Source of the DNA: Bacillota bacterium
GTDB taxonomy: Bacteria; Bacillota; Clostridia; Oscillospirales; Oscillospiraceae
Assembly (NCBI GenBank): GCA_023459875.1
Contig: JAEWRY010000024.1
Coordinates: forward strand, 62,001 to 126,000
Length of the DNA stretch: 64,000 nt
Direction: 5' to 3'
Positions 24,758 to 35,357 of this stretch are shown here, piece after piece. The translations under genes were made by a program, and so were the position numbers. Positions within the stretch are counted from its first letter, which is position 1, and every line of letters starts with the position of its first letter. The notes beneath the pieces were generated by a model that saw nothing but the letters and a program-made list of their open reading frames with translations, was not told where the DNA came from and ran no database searches.

Positions 24758-25597
24758 ATGCCGTATCTCATGTCGGTACTTATGGGGATTCTTCAGGGCA
24801 TAGCGGAATTCTTGCCGATTTCCAGCTCCGGCCATCTGGCGCTTTTTCAGCATTTTTTCGGAATGGAGAATGTGGAGGAGAAGCAATTGTTCTTTTCCGT
24901 GCTGCTCCATTTCGGAACGCTTATCTCGGTCTGCGCCGTCTATTGGCAGGATATTCTTGAAATGATCGAAGAGTTCTTCCGGGGCATTGCCGGGCTTTTT
25001 TCCAGGGAAGCCAACCGGCCGGTTCACGTTCCGCCGGCCCGGCGGATGGTTATGCTGCTCATTCTGGGAACTCTGCCGCTTTTTGCTCTGCTCCCGGTCA
25101 AAGACAAAATTGAAGCACTGTTTACCAACATCACCTTTGTCTCCTGCGCGCTGATAGTTACCGGCTTTATTCTCTTTCTCTCGGACCGGATGTCTCACGG
25201 ACATAAGACCGCGAAAAGCGCGAAGGTAAGCGACGCCCTCATCGTGGGCATCGCCCAGGCGATTGCCGTCGTACCCGGTATTTCGCGCTCGGGCGCGACC
25301 ATTTCCACCGGTATGCTGTGCGGATATGACCGGCGGTTTGCCGTCCGTTTTTCCTTCTTGCTTTCCCTTCCCGCCGTGCTCGGCGCGACGATTCTGGAGC
25401 TGAAGGACGCACTGGAGGCAGGCTTCGACACCTCCATGCTCCCGGCTTATCTGGTCGGTATGGCCACCGCCGCGGTGGTGGGCTTCTTCGCCATCCATCT
25501 GGTGAACGCTTTGGCCAAACGGGGCAAGTTCGGAAAGTTCGCCTATTACTGCTGGGCGGTGGGACTGGTGACCTTGATCGCAGGTTTCCTCGAATAG
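24758..25597 (+). CDS. uppP: Undecaprenyl-diphosphate phosphatase
   Basis: 279 aa, start ATG at 24758 behind AAAGGGGGG; a GTG at 24728 lacks a ribosome site. Integral membrane protein with about eight helices. Both signature blocks are present: GILQGIAEFLPISSSGHLAL with the catalytic Glu and Ser, and VPGISRSGATISTGML with the catalytic Arg. It recycles the lipid carrier for peptidoglycan, acting on the outer face of the membrane, and is also known as the bacitracin-resistance protein BacA. It is 15 bases upstream of spoIIIE/ftsK. Confidence 0.95.
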   Translation: MPYLMSVLMGILQGIAEFLPISSSGHLALFQHFFGMENVEEKQLFFSVLLHFGTLISVCAVYWQDILEMIEEFFRGIAGLFSREANRPVHVPPARRMVMLLILGTLPLFALLPVKDKIEALFTNITFVSCALIVTGFILFLSDRMSHGHKTAKSAKVSDALIVGIAQAIAVVPGISRSGATISTGMLCGYDRRFAVRFSFLLSLPAVLGATILELKDALEAGFDTSMLPAYLVGMATAAVVGFFAIHLVNALAKRGKFGKFAYYCWAVGLVTLIAGFLE

Positions 25598-25612
25598 AAA
25601 AGGAGATCCTCT

Positions 25613-28201
25613 ATGGCTGCAACACAAAAGAAAAGCACAAATACGGGAAAACGAACGAGTACCGCCGGCAAGGACAAGCGTTCGCCCCAAAAGCGCGGGC
25701 CCAGAACGGCGGCGGAGCCTGTGGAAAAGCCGTTCCAAAGAGAGGTGGGCGCTGCCGTCTGCCTGCTTCTGGCGGTGTTTTCCATCTTTGGCTACTTTAA
25801 TATTAAAGCCATTTTTATCGATTTTTTCTGCAACAGCCTCAAGGGACTCTTCGGCTGCGGTTTTTGGTTCGTACCCCCCATGCTGCTTGTCTCCGCGTAC
25901 ATACTGGCCTTTCACCGGGGCAGGCCTGTCCGGTTTCGGGTATGGTGCGCCCTGCTCTTCCCGGTTGTGATGGGCGTGCTGCTCCACCTGTTTCTGGTGA
26001 AAAGCGTCTACAATATCGAGTGGCCCATGTTCAAGCTGCTGTGGTCGGAGGGAACGGCGCTCAAAAGCGGCGGCGCATTCAGCGGCGCCCTGGCGATCTT
26101 TTTTATCGCTGTTTTCAGCAAAATCGGTTCCGTGATCATCTTTATTCTCTGCGGTGCCCTTTTGCTGCTCGTCGCCTTCAACCGTTCTGTCTCCGAGCTT
26201 GCCGAGGCGGTGCGCAGCCGGTCCCGGAAGGACGCCTCTCCGGAGGAGCCCGCCGATACCGCCCCTCCGCAGGAAGTAAAGACATTTCCCAAGGAGGCCG
26301 CCGCCGTCGCGGGAGAGCGGAAGCCGCCCTGGGACATCCCCGTGGAGGACGGGCCTTTGGTTGGAAAGGAACAGACTTCCCCCGTACCCCTCACAAAAAA
26401 GCATTTTTTTAATAAAACAAGCTCCGTGCCGGCCCCCGATCAGTTGTTTGCTGGCGAAGCCCAAGTCCGGCAGAATCAGATTGTGCCGGGAACAGGAGCC
26501 CCGGCGGCAGCCGTACCGGAGCCGGCGGCTGATCCTATTCCCGAAATTGTTCGGGAACCCGCCATTCCCAAAGCGAAGAAGGGTGAAGTGGCAAAAACCG
26601 CCACCCAGGTGGCAAAAGATATCGAATCAAATCTGGAGCACGAACCGCCCGCTTATCAGTATCCCCCGGTCTCTCTGCTGGACGAGCGGGAGGGGGTGGA
26701 GCCGGGCGAGGCCATGGGCGAGCTGCGCCTCAACCAGGCACGGCTATCCGATACCATCCGCTCTTTCGGTATCGACGCGAAGATCGTCGGCGTAATCCGG
26801 GGCCCGTCGGTAACCCGGTACGAGGTGGAGCTGGATCAGGGTGTGCGGCTCAATAAGCTGACCGCCCTCTCGGACGATCTGGCCCTGGCTCTGGGCGCCA
26901 CCGGCGTGCGCATCGCCCCCATTCCGGACAAAATCTCCATGGTGGGCATCGAGGTGCCGAATAAACTCGTTTCGCCCGTCCCCATCCACGACGTGATCGA
27001 CTCCAAGGAGTTCCGGGACCACCGCTCCAAGGTGGCCTTTTCCGTGGGCAAGGATATCGGGGGCACCTGCATCGTGGGGGATATCGCGAAGCTGCCCCAT
27101 CTGCTCATCGCGGGCACCACCGGCTCGGGCAAATCGGTATGTACCAACTCTCTCATTGTCTCTCTGCTCTATAAGTCCACGCCGGAAGAGGTCCGCCTTA
27201 TCATGGTGGACCCCAAGATGGTGGAGCTGGGCGTTTACAACGGCATTCCCCATCTGCTCATCCCCGTGGTCACCGACCCCAAAAAGGCGGCGGGCGCCCT
27301 TCAGTGGGCGGTCACCGAGATGATGAAGCGCTACCGTGCCTTTTCCGAGGTGGGGGCGCGGGATCTGACGGCCTACAACGCACACGCCGCCAAAATAGAG
27401 GGCAAGAGCACGTTCCCCCAGGTGGTGGTGGTGATCGACGAGCTGGCCGATCTGATGCTGGTGGCGGCCAAGGAAGTGGAAGAAGCCATCTGCCGTGTGG
27501 CCCAGATGGGCCGCGCCGCGGGCATGCATCTGATCATCGCCACCCAGCGCCCCTCAGCCGATGTCATCACCGGACTTATGAAGGCGAACATCCCCAGCCG
27601 CATTGCCTTTGCGGTGGCCTCCGCCCTGGAGTCCCGCATCATTCTGGACACCACCGGCGCGGAAAAGCTGGTAGGCCGGGGCGATATGCTTTGGTACCCT
27701 CTGGGCGCGGGGAAGCCCACGCGCGTACAGGGCTGCCTCATCTCCGACGAGGAGGTCGCCGCTGTGGTTGATTTCGTCAAAAAGAGCGGCGAGACCAAAT
27801 ACGACGACGAGATCATCCAGGAGATCGAACAGCACGTGGAGGAAAAGGAAAAAGGAAAGAACGGAGTGGGCGGCAACCCGCCCGAAGGGACGGACGACGG
27901 GTCCGACGAGCTCCTGCCGGCAGCAATTCAGGTGGTGGTGGAGACCGGCATGGCCTCCGTTTCCATGCTCCAGCGCCGGTTAAAACTGGGTTATTCCCGC
28001 GCCGCCCGTCTGGTGGATCAGATGGAGGAAAAAGGGATCGTGGGCCCCTTCGAGGGTTCCAAACCGAGGCAGGTGCTGATCACAAAAGACCAGTGGCAGG
28101 AGATGCAGTTTAAGCAGGGCATGGACCGCTTTGACCCCTGCGGATCTTTTGAAGGTGAGCTTCCGCCCCTCTTTGAGGACGATAAGACTTCTGAGGAATA
28201 A
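25613..28201 (+). CDS. spoIIIE: DNA translocase FtsK/SpoIIIE
   Basis: 862 aa. A basic N-terminal tail, four transmembrane helices (about residues 45-195), a Pro/Ala/Glu-rich linker (200-340), the alpha-beta RecA-like motor with Walker A GTTGSGKS (near residue 502) and Walker B VVVIDELADLM, then a C-terminal gamma winged helix (AAIQVVVETGMASVSMLQRR, 765-830). The motor pumps chromosome DNA through the septum at division and into the forespore. SpoIIIE and FtsK cannot be told apart by sequence alone, so the symbol is by lineage. Start ATG behind AAAAGGAGAT. Confidence 0.94.
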   Translation: MAATQKKSTNTGKRTSTAGKDKRSPQKRGPRTAAEPVEKPFQREVGAAVCLLLAVFSIFGYFNIKAIFIDFFCNSLKGLFGCGFWFVPPMLLVSAYILAFHRGRPVRFRVWCALLFPVVMGVLLHLFLVKSVYNIEWPMFKLLWSEGTALKSGGAFSGALAIFFIAVFSKIGSVIIFILCGALLLLVAFNRSVSELAEAVRSRSRKDASPEEPADTAPPQEVKTFPKEAAAVAGERKPPWDIPVEDGPLVGKEQTSPVPLTKKHFFNKTSSVPAPDQLFAGEAQVRQNQIVPGTGAPAAAVPEPAADPIPEIVREPAIPKAKKGEVAKTATQVAKDIESNLEHEPPAYQYPPVSLLDEREGVEPGEAMGELRLNQARLSDTIRSFGIDAKIVGVIRGPSVTRYEVELDQGVRLNKLTALSDDLALALGATGVRIAPIPDKISMVGIEVPNKLVSPVPIHDVIDSKEFRDHRSKVAFSVGKDIGGTCIVGDIAKLPHLLIAGTTGSGKSVCTNSLIVSLLYKSTPEEVRLIMVDPKMVELGVYNGIPHLLIPVVTDPKKAAGALQWAVTEMMKRYRAFSEVGARDLTAYNAHAAKIEGKSTFPQVVVVIDELADLMLVAAKEVEEAICRVAQMGRAAGMHLIIATQRPSADVITGLMKANIPSRIAFAVASALESRIILDTTGAEKLVGRGDMLWYPLGAGKPTRVQGCLISDEEVAAVVDFVKKSGETKYDDEIIQEIEQHVEEKEKGKNGVGGNPPEGTDDGSDELLPAAIQVVVETGMASVSMLQRRLKLGYSRAARLVDQMEEKGIVGPFEGSKPRQVLITKDQWQEMQFKQGMDRFDPCGSFEGELPPLFEDDKTSEE

Positions 28202-28203
28202 AA

Positions 28204-28239
28204 AGACGGCCGCAAATTGCACTGCAATTTGCGGCCGTT
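28204..28239. terminator. Hairpin after spoIIIE
   Basis: ACGGCCGCAAATTGCA / TGCAATTTGCGGCCGT, 16-bp stem right after the stop. A T-run exists only on the minus strand side, so its strength for the plus transcript is uncertain. Confidence 0.6.
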
Positions 28240-28299
28240 GAGAATATAAAAAAACGTAGACACGAAAACGCGTTGTTTTTTCATCGGGAGGGAAGAAAA

Positions 28300-31200
28300 A
28301 TGCTCACGCTGCTCATAGGACGCTCCGGGTGCGGGAAAACCACGGCTTTGATCCGTCGCGTCTGCGCAACTCCGGGCAAGCGTATCCTCCTGGTTCCCGA
28401 ACAGTCCTCTCACGAAGCGGAACGCCGTCTTTGCGAAGGCTGCGGCAACTGCGCCGTCCGGGACGCCGAGGTCCTCTCTTTTACCCGCCTGGCCGACCGG
28501 GTATTTGCCCAGGCCGGGGGGCTTGCCGCGCCCACGCTGGACGGCGGCGGGCGGCTCCTGATGATGTACGAAGCTCTTATGTCGGTTTCCGATCGGCTCA
28601 CCGTTTACGCCCGCCCGTCCAGAAAACCCGCGCTTCTCAGTGCGCTTCTTGCCACCTTTGACGAACTGAAAAGCTGCTGCATCACGCCTGCCGAGCTGGG
28701 AAAGACGGCTCTGGAGCTGGAGGGAACGGAAGGGGAGAAGCTGCGGGATATTTCCCTGATCTGCGGGGCCTACGAAGCCCTCTGCGCACAGGGCCCCCTG
28801 GATCCGAGGGACACTCTCACACGTCTGGCCGAGGCTCTGGACGGTTGCTCCTACGCCTCGGATACCGCGCTCTTTATCGACGGGTTTACCGACTTCACTC
28901 CCCAGGAGCTCCAGGTGCTCCGCCGCCTGATCCGCCGTTGCCCATCGGTGACCGTTGTCCTGACCTGCGACCACCTGAAGGAGGACGAGGGCGGAACGGG
29001 GGTATTTTCCCCCGCCCGGTATACCGCGGAAAGGCTGCTGCGGATCGCGAGGGAGGAAGGTATTCTCACCGAGGCGGAGACGCTGATTCCGGAAAAACCG
29101 CTGCGTGTTCCGGACCTTGATTTTCTGGAGCAAAATCTCTTCGCGCCGTCTCCTGAGGTTTGCGGAAAGGCCCCGTCGGCGGTCGCTCTGTTTTCCGCCT
29201 GGTCCCCCCGCAGCGAGGTGGAGTGGACGGCGGCGCAGATTTTGGAGCTCGCCCGGAAGGAAGGCTTCCGCTACCGGGAGATCGCCGTGACGGCGCGAAG
29301 CTTATCCTCTTACGGAGACCTAATTGAAAGCGTTTTCGCGCGATATGGGATTCCTGTTTTTGTCACGGCACAGACCTTCATTCTGGAAAAGCCCGTGCTG
29401 GCGCTGGTAACGGCAGCCCTGGACACCGTGGCCGGTGACTACTCGCCCGACGACCTCTTCCGCTATCTGAAAACGGGACTGACCGATTTAAGCCCCGACG
29501 ACTGCGATGTTCTTGAAAATTATACCCTCAAGTGGAATTTAAAGGGAAGCCGCTGGACGGCCAAAAAGGACTGGGCCATGCATCCCCGGGGCTACGGCTA
29601 TCCCTTTGAGGAAACGGACAGCGTTCTGCTGGAACGGCTCAACGCGCTGCGCCATCAGGTTACGTCTCCACTGGAAGGTTTGCGAAAGAATCAGACGCGG
29701 ACCGGAAAGGGGCAGGCGATTGCCCTTTACACCTTTCTGGAGTCGATTCACCTTCCCGAACGTCTGGAAGCGCGTACGAAAACGCTCACCGAACGGGGAG
29801 AGCTGACACTGGCACAGGAATATTCCCAGCTATGGGATATTCTCACGGGCGCGCTGGAGCAGTGTGCCGCGCTGCTGGGGGAGACCCCCATGGAGCTTGC
29901 GGAGTTTTCCGCCCTCCTGCAGCTCGTGCTCTCCCAGTATACGGTTGGGGCGATTCCCGTTTCTCTGGACCGGGTGACGGCGGGTGAGGCTCCGCGCATT
30001 GCGAATCGCGGGGTAAAGGCGCTCTTCTTGCTGGGAGCCGACGACGCTTCTATTCCTCAGGCGGCCTCTTCGCCGGGACTTTTTTCCGACGACGACCGTT
30101 CTTTGCTTGCCTCCTTCGGGCTGGAAACGGCCCCGCGCCTGGAAGAAAAGCTTTACAGGGAGATGACGGTCGTCTACACCGCCTGCGCGAAGCCCACACA
30201 GCGCCTTTTTATTACCTGGCCCCGGGCCGGAACGGACGGGGAAGAGAAAAGCCCCTCCTTTCTGGTGGATCGGGTCAAAAAGCTCTTTCCGGCCTTAAAG
30301 ATACTGGACGAGGGAGCTATGGGCGGCAGCTTCCGCCTGGCCGCACCCGGCCCCGCTTTAGAGCAGGCAGGAAAACATCCCGAAGTACTGGCGGCTCTTG
30401 AGGCCCTGCCGGAATACAGGGAGCGTGCGGCGAAGCTGGAGAGGATGAAGCACTGGGAGCGGGGCCACCTTTCGGGAAAAGCCGTGGAGGAACTTTACGG
30501 CCGCCGGGTGCCCATGTCGGCCTCCCGCATGGACAAGTACAAATCCTGCCACTTCTCCTATTTTATGCAGTACGGCCTGCGGGCGGAGCCCCGTACCGCA
30601 GCCGGGTTCGACGCGCCGGAATACGGCACCTTTGTCCATTATGTGCTGGAAAATGTGTTTAGGGAAAGCACCAGACCCACGAAGGAGCAGGTCAAAAGAG
30701 TGGTGGACCGCTACTCCCGCGAGGAATTGGGGGGCATGGAGGACAAAACGCCCCGCTTCCGTTACCTCTTTACCCGCCTGCTGCGCTCAGTGTGGCAGGT
30801 GGTGGAGAACGTTGCGGAGGAACTGGCGGCCTCCGATTTTTTACCCCTTTCCTTCGAGCTGGGGTTCGGCGCGAAGGGGGACCTGCCGCCGGTGGAGTTC
30901 ACCCAGGACGGCGTCACCGTCAGCGTTTCCGGTTTTGTGGACCGGGTGGACGGCTGGGTGAAGGATAACCGGATTTACCTCCGGGTGGTGGATTATAAGA
31001 CAGGCCGGAAATCCTTTGATTTAACAGAAATCTGGAACGGGATAGGCCTACAGATGCTCCTTTACCTTTTCACGCTGGAGCGCAAAGGGATATCCCTTTA
31101 CGGAAAGGAAATCATTCCCGCGGGGGTCCTTTACCTGCCCGCACGGGAGGCGGTTATTGCAGGCAGCCGCAGTATGGACGAGGAGTCCCGCCGAAAGGCG

Positions 31201-31605
31201 GTGGACAGGGAGCTGCGCCGCCGCGGGCTGCTGCTGGACGACCCGGAAGTTCTCAACGCCATGGAGCGGCCGGGGGAGGGCGGACCGCGTTTTCTGCCCC
31301 TGAAGGTGAGTGCCAGGAACGGGGCCATCGGCGGAGATTCTCTGGCCTCGGCGGAGCGCCTGGGGCGTCTTGGCCGCCACATCGACGGCGTGCTCAGGGA
31401 GATCTGCGGGGAGATCGCCGGCGGGAAAATAACCGCCGATCCCTTCTGGCGGAGTCCGCAGAAAAACGCCTGCCTCTGGTGCGACTACAAGGCCGCCTGC
31501 CACTTTGAGGAGGGGCGCTCGGGAGACTGCCGCCGTTACCTGAAAACGGTGAAGAGCGAGGAATTCTGGGCCTGGGTTGAGGAGAAGACCAAGGAAACGC
31601 CATAG
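28300..31605 (+). CDS. addB: ATP-dependent helicase/nuclease subunit B
   Basis: 1101 aa; ATG at 28300 behind GGGAGGGAAG. With AddA it resects double-strand ends for RecA and recognises Chi, like RecBCD. Walker A GRSGCGKT at residues 7-14, degenerate helicase domains, then a C-terminal RecB-type nuclease with VDRVDGW and VVDYKTGRKS. The Fe-S cluster cysteines are split: one in DKYKSCHFSYF (near 749), three in ACLWCDYKAAC (near 1058-1068). This is the AddB pattern. 40 bases before addA. Confidence 0.94.
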   Translation: MLTLLIGRSGCGKTTALIRRVCATPGKRILLVPEQSSHEAERRLCEGCGNCAVRDAEVLSFTRLADRVFAQAGGLAAPTLDGGGRLLMMYEALMSVSDRLTVYARPSRKPALLSALLATFDELKSCCITPAELGKTALELEGTEGEKLRDISLICGAYEALCAQGPLDPRDTLTRLAEALDGCSYASDTALFIDGFTDFTPQELQVLRRLIRRCPSVTVVLTCDHLKEDEGGTGVFSPARYTAERLLRIAREEGILTEAETLIPEKPLRVPDLDFLEQNLFAPSPEVCGKAPSAVALFSAWSPRSEVEWTAAQILELARKEGFRYREIAVTARSLSSYGDLIESVFARYGIPVFVTAQTFILEKPVLALVTAALDTVAGDYSPDDLFRYLKTGLTDLSPDDCDVLENYTLKWNLKGSRWTAKKDWAMHPRGYGYPFEETDSVLLERLNALRHQVTSPLEGLRKNQTRTGKGQAIALYTFLESIHLPERLEARTKTLTERGELTLAQEYSQLWDILTGALEQCAALLGETPMELAEFSALLQLVLSQYTVGAIPVSLDRVTAGEAPRIANRGVKALFLLGADDASIPQAASSPGLFSDDDRSLLASFGLETAPRLEEKLYREMTVVYTACAKPTQRLFITWPRAGTDGEEKSPSFLVDRVKKLFPALKILDEGAMGGSFRLAAPGPALEQAGKHPEVLAALEALPEYRERAAKLERMKHWERGHLSGKAVEELYGRRVPMSASRMDKYKSCHFSYFMQYGLRAEPRTAAGFDAPEYGTFVHYVLENVFRESTRPTKEQVKRVVDRYSREELGGMEDKTPRFRYLFTRLLRSVWQVVENVAEELAASDFLPLSFELGFGAKGDLPPVEFTQDGVTVSVSGFVDRVDGWVKDNRIYLRVVDYKTGRKSFDLTEIWNGIGLQMLLYLFTLERKGISLYGKEIIPAGVLYLPAREAVIAGSRSMDEESRRKAVDRELRRRGLLLDDPEVLNAMERPGEGGPRFLPLKVSARNGAIGGDSLASAERLGRLGRHIDGVLREICGEIAGGKITADPFWRSPQKNACLWCDYKAACHFEEGRSGDCRRYLKTVKSEEFWAWVEEKTKETP

Positions 31606-31645
31606 TGCGGTGAGTTTAACGATGCCGGTGAGAGGAGTGCTGTCC

Positions 31646-34600
31646 ATGGGTTTTTTGCTGACAACCGAACAGAGCCAGGCTGTCTCCAACCGTGGGGGCG
31701 GGCTTTTGGTGTCCGCCGCCGCAGGCTCGGGCAAGACGAGGGTGCTGGTGGAGCGGCTCCTGGACCGGGTGACCCGGGAGGGGCGGAACATCGACGAATT
31801 TCTGGTGATTACCTATACGCGGGCTGCTGCCGCCGAGCTTCGCAGCCGCATTGCCGCCGCTCTCTCCGGGCGGCTGGCCGAGCAGCCGGGAGACAGTCAT
31901 CTGCGCCGCCAGGCCACGCTTGTCTATAAAGCTCAGATTTCCACCGTCCATTCCTTCTGCAGCTCCCTTTTGCGGGAATGCGGGCATCTTCTGGACCTCT
32001 CGCCCGATTTCCGCCTGTGCGACGAGTCGGAAGCCGGCGTACTCATGAACCGGGTTCTGGACGAAGTAATGGAAAAACGCTACGAAGACCTGGACCGCCA
32101 AAAGGACTTTACCCTGCTGGTGGATACCATGTCGGCAGGCCGGGACGACAGCCGCCTCATGGACATCGCGCTGGATATCTACAGGAAGATCCAGAGCCAT
32201 CCACACCCGGAACGCTGGCTCTCCGAACAGGCAGGGACCTTTGAGCTGAAGGAAATGGGAGATGCCTCCGAAACGGTCTGGGGCGCTTTACTGCTGGAGA
32301 GCGCGGTAAAGCAGGCCGGGTACTGGCAGGGGAGAATGGAGTATGCCGTGACCCTGGCCTCCCAGGACGAACAGCTTCTAGCGCGCTACGCACCCAGCCT
32401 TGCGGGGAGCATCGAGGCCCTTTCCCGCTTCAGCGCTGCCGCCGGAGGGGGATGGGACGCGGCAGCTGCGGCAGCCCAAATCCCGTTTCCCGCCCTGGGA
32501 CAGGTGCGTAATTGCGAGCATCCGCAGGCCCAGCAGCAGATCAAGGCCATCCGGGACAGGTGCAAGGCGCGCATGGCGAAATGCGCCGAAGGCTTTTTCG
32601 CCGGCAGCGAGGACCTCCTCACCGACCTCCGGACGGTCTCTCCCGCGGTGAAGGCGCTTATGTCCCTGGTAGAGGAATTTGCCGATGCTTACGCCGCGGA
32701 GAAAAACCGCCTGGGGCTTCTTGATTTTTCCGATCTGGAGCATCTGGCGGTGCGGCTTTTAACCGATGAAAAGGGCGAACCCACCGAGCTTGCCCACGAG
32801 TGGGGCGGGCGCTACGCCGAAATTATGGTCGACGAATACCAGGACACCAACGAAGTGCAGAACGCCATTTTTACCGCCCTCTCCCGGGAGGGAAAAAATC
32901 TCTTTCTGGTCGGCGATGTGAAACAGTCCATCTACCGGTTCCGGCTGGCGGACCCTACCATCTTTCTTGGCAAGTATCATAGCTTTACACCATATTATAA
33001 AGCTGCCGAAGGGGAGGAGCGCCGGGTAACTCTATCCCAGAACTTCCGTTCCAGGCCGGAAATACTGGAAAGCGCCAACTACATCTTCCGGGCGGTCATG
33101 TCTGAGGAATTCGGCGAGATCGATTATTCCCGGGAGGAGGAGCTGTGCCCCGGCGGGAGTTTTCCCGAAGGAGAGTGTTTTGAGACCGAGCTTGCGGTTC
33201 TGGATATGAGCGGGCGGGCCGAGGGAGAGGACGGCAAGACGGATAAAAACCTCTTGGAAGCCCGGTATGCTGCAGGGCGGATCGAAGCCATGCTGAAGGA
33301 AGGCTTCCAGATTACAGACGGGTCGGGCGGTCTTCGAAAGGTCCAGCCGGGGGACATCGTCGTTCTCCTTCGTTCTCCCGGAACGGTGCTGCACCATTAC
33401 GTGCAGGCCCTCTCCGAGCGGAGCCTCCCCTGGGAGGCCCAGGGAGATTCCGATTTTTTTGCCTCCACGGAGGTCTCCGTCGCCCTGTCCCTTCTCCAGA
33501 TCATCGACAATCCCCGCCAGGATGTGCCCCTCATTTCGGTGCTCCGGTCTCCGGTGTTCGGCTTTACCGCCGACCGGCTGGCCGAAATCCGGGCGGGCGC
33601 CCAGGGCGATTTCCACGATGCGCTTGCCGCCGGAAGCATCCGGGGAGAGCAGGACTGCCGCGAATTTCTAACTCAGTTGGAAGAACTCCGCTTCGGGGCG
33701 GGTGATATGAGCACCCATCAGCTCATCTGGCGGCTCTACGACCTGACAAACCTGCCGGGGCTCTTTTCCGCCCTGCCGGGAGGGGAAGAGCGACGGAGCA
33801 ACCTGCTCACCCTTTATGAGCTGGCAAGGCGCTTTGAGGAGAGCGGCCACCGGGGCCTTTACGCCTTTCTTACCCACCTGGGCCGCCTGCGGGAGACCGG
33901 AAAGATCGTCACGCCGCCGTCCCCGGGGGAGGGAAGCGGAGTGCGCATCTTAAGCATCCACCGCTCCAAGGGGCTGGAATTCCCCGTGGTTTTCCTGTGC
34001 GGGCTCTCCCACCGGTTTAACCGTGAGGATATGCAGCAGCCCATTCTCTTCCATCAAAAGCTGGGCGTGGGTCCCAAGGGACTGGACACCGAGCGGATGG
34101 TGGAGTACACCACCCTGGCCCGGGAGGCGGTGAAGCGCCGGCTGGAATCGGAAATGATGGCGGAGGAACTGAGGCTTTTATACGTCGCCATGACGCGGGC
34201 GAAAGACAAGCTCATCATGACCTATGCGTTTACCTCAGGGGCCGCCGGGATGGGACGGCTGGGGCTGGACGCCGGTTATCCGGTGGAGCCCGAGGCTTTG
34301 AAAGCCTGTTCATGCGCGGGAGACTGGATCCTGCTCGCCGCGCTGTGCCGGCCGGAGGCGGAGCCTCTGCGCGAATGGGCGGGGCTTCCGTCTTCGATGC
34401 AGGACGCCGAATGGGGGTTGCCTTGGAGAATTGAACGGGTGGACTGCCTGCCGCTGGAGCAGGAAGAAACAACTTCCGCCGGCGTGGGCTCTGCCGGAGA
34501 GGAAGAAGCCGCCGCTGCGCCGGCAGACGAAGAGCTGCTGGAGCGCCTATCCTGGACCTACCCTCACCTTGCTCTGGCACAGGTGCCCTCCAAGCTGACG

Positions 34601-35242
34601 GCCACCGGGATGAAAGGACGCTTTCTGGACGCCGAGGCGTCGGAAGAGGCCGGGCAGAGCGCTCCTTCCAAACAGGCGGAAAAGGAAAGGCCTCTTCGCA
34701 GGCCGGAGTTTGCAGCCGGGAGCCGCCCGCTCACTCCGTCCGAACGGGGTACCGCTCTCCATCTCGCCATGCAGTACCTCGACTTCTCCCGTACTTCTTC
34801 GGAGGAGGAGATCAGCTTAGGCGTGGAAGAGCTTGTGGCCCGGCGGCTGCTCACGCCCCGCCAGGGGGAGGCGGTGGACCGCAGGGCGCTTTTGGCTTTT
34901 TTTACATCTCCACTGGGAAGGGAGCTGCGGCAGGCGAAAGCGCTCTACAGGGAATTCAAATTTTCCATTCTTGTGCCGGCGTCGGACTACTACCCGGGCG
35001 CGGAAGCCGGAGAGCAGATTTTACTTCAGGGCGTGGTGGATTGCTGGGAGGAAACCGGGGAGGGCATCACTCTGGTGGATTTCAAGACCGACCGGGTGAC
35101 GGGAAGGGAGGCGCCGCTCAGGGCGGAGGAGTACCGGAGTCAGCTCGCGGTTTACGCCCGGGCGCTCACCGAGCTGACCGGAAAGCCGGTGCGCCGCAGA
35201 GTCCTGTGGTTTTTTTCGGCGGGTAAGGCAACCGAACTATAA
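31646..35242 (+). CDS. addA: ATP-dependent helicase/nuclease subunit A
   Basis: 1198 aa. Start at 31646, set by AGAGGAG eight bases upstream; in-frame upstream ATG codons lack a site. UvrD-type superfamily 1 helicase: Q motif TTEQSQAV, Walker A AAAGSGKT (24-31), YTRAAAAELRSR, Walker B MVDEYQDTNEVQ, GDVKQSIYRFRLADP, then SIHRSKGLEFPVVFL and LLYVAMTRAKDKL. A C-terminal nuclease domain has LQGVVDCWEE and LVDFKTDRV. Partner of AddB. Confidence 0.95.
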   Translation: MGFLLTTEQSQAVSNRGGGLLVSAAAGSGKTRVLVERLLDRVTREGRNIDEFLVITYTRAAAAELRSRIAAALSGRLAEQPGDSHLRRQATLVYKAQISTVHSFCSSLLRECGHLLDLSPDFRLCDESEAGVLMNRVLDEVMEKRYEDLDRQKDFTLLVDTMSAGRDDSRLMDIALDIYRKIQSHPHPERWLSEQAGTFELKEMGDASETVWGALLLESAVKQAGYWQGRMEYAVTLASQDEQLLARYAPSLAGSIEALSRFSAAAGGGWDAAAAAAQIPFPALGQVRNCEHPQAQQQIKAIRDRCKARMAKCAEGFFAGSEDLLTDLRTVSPAVKALMSLVEEFADAYAAEKNRLGLLDFSDLEHLAVRLLTDEKGEPTELAHEWGGRYAEIMVDEYQDTNEVQNAIFTALSREGKNLFLVGDVKQSIYRFRLADPTIFLGKYHSFTPYYKAAEGEERRVTLSQNFRSRPEILESANYIFRAVMSEEFGEIDYSREEELCPGGSFPEGECFETELAVLDMSGRAEGEDGKTDKNLLEARYAAGRIEAMLKEGFQITDGSGGLRKVQPGDIVVLLRSPGTVLHHYVQALSERSLPWEAQGDSDFFASTEVSVALSLLQIIDNPRQDVPLISVLRSPVFGFTADRLAEIRAGAQGDFHDALAAGSIRGEQDCREFLTQLEELRFGAGDMSTHQLIWRLYDLTNLPGLFSALPGGEERRSNLLTLYELARRFEESGHRGLYAFLTHLGRLRETGKIVTPPSPGEGSGVRILSIHRSKGLEFPVVFLCGLSHRFNREDMQQPILFHQKLGVGPKGLDTERMVEYTTLAREAVKRRLESEMMAEELRLLYVAMTRAKDKLIMTYAFTSGAAGMGRLGLDAGYPVEPEALKACSCAGDWILLAALCRPEAEPLREWAGLPSSMQDAEWGLPWRIERVDCLPLEQEETTSAGVGSAGEEEAAAAPADEELLERLSWTYPHLALAQVPSKLTATGMKGRFLDAEASEEAGQSAPSKQAEKERPLRRPEFAAGSRPLTPSERGTALHLAMQYLDFSRTSSEEEISLGVEELVARRLLTPRQGEAVDRRALLAFFTSPLGRELRQAKALYREFKFSILVPASDYYPGAEAGEQILLQGVVDCWEETGEGITLVDFKTDRVTGREAPLRAEEYRSQLAVYARALTELTGKPVRRRVLWFFSAGKATEL

Positions 35243-35357
35243 AAACAAAAGAAAATGATAGAAAAACTATTAAATAAGTGTTGCTTTTTTGTCCCTGTTA
35301 TGTTACCATATCAGTTGCGCTTGTACAGAATCCTGGAACAGAAAGAGGTGATCACCC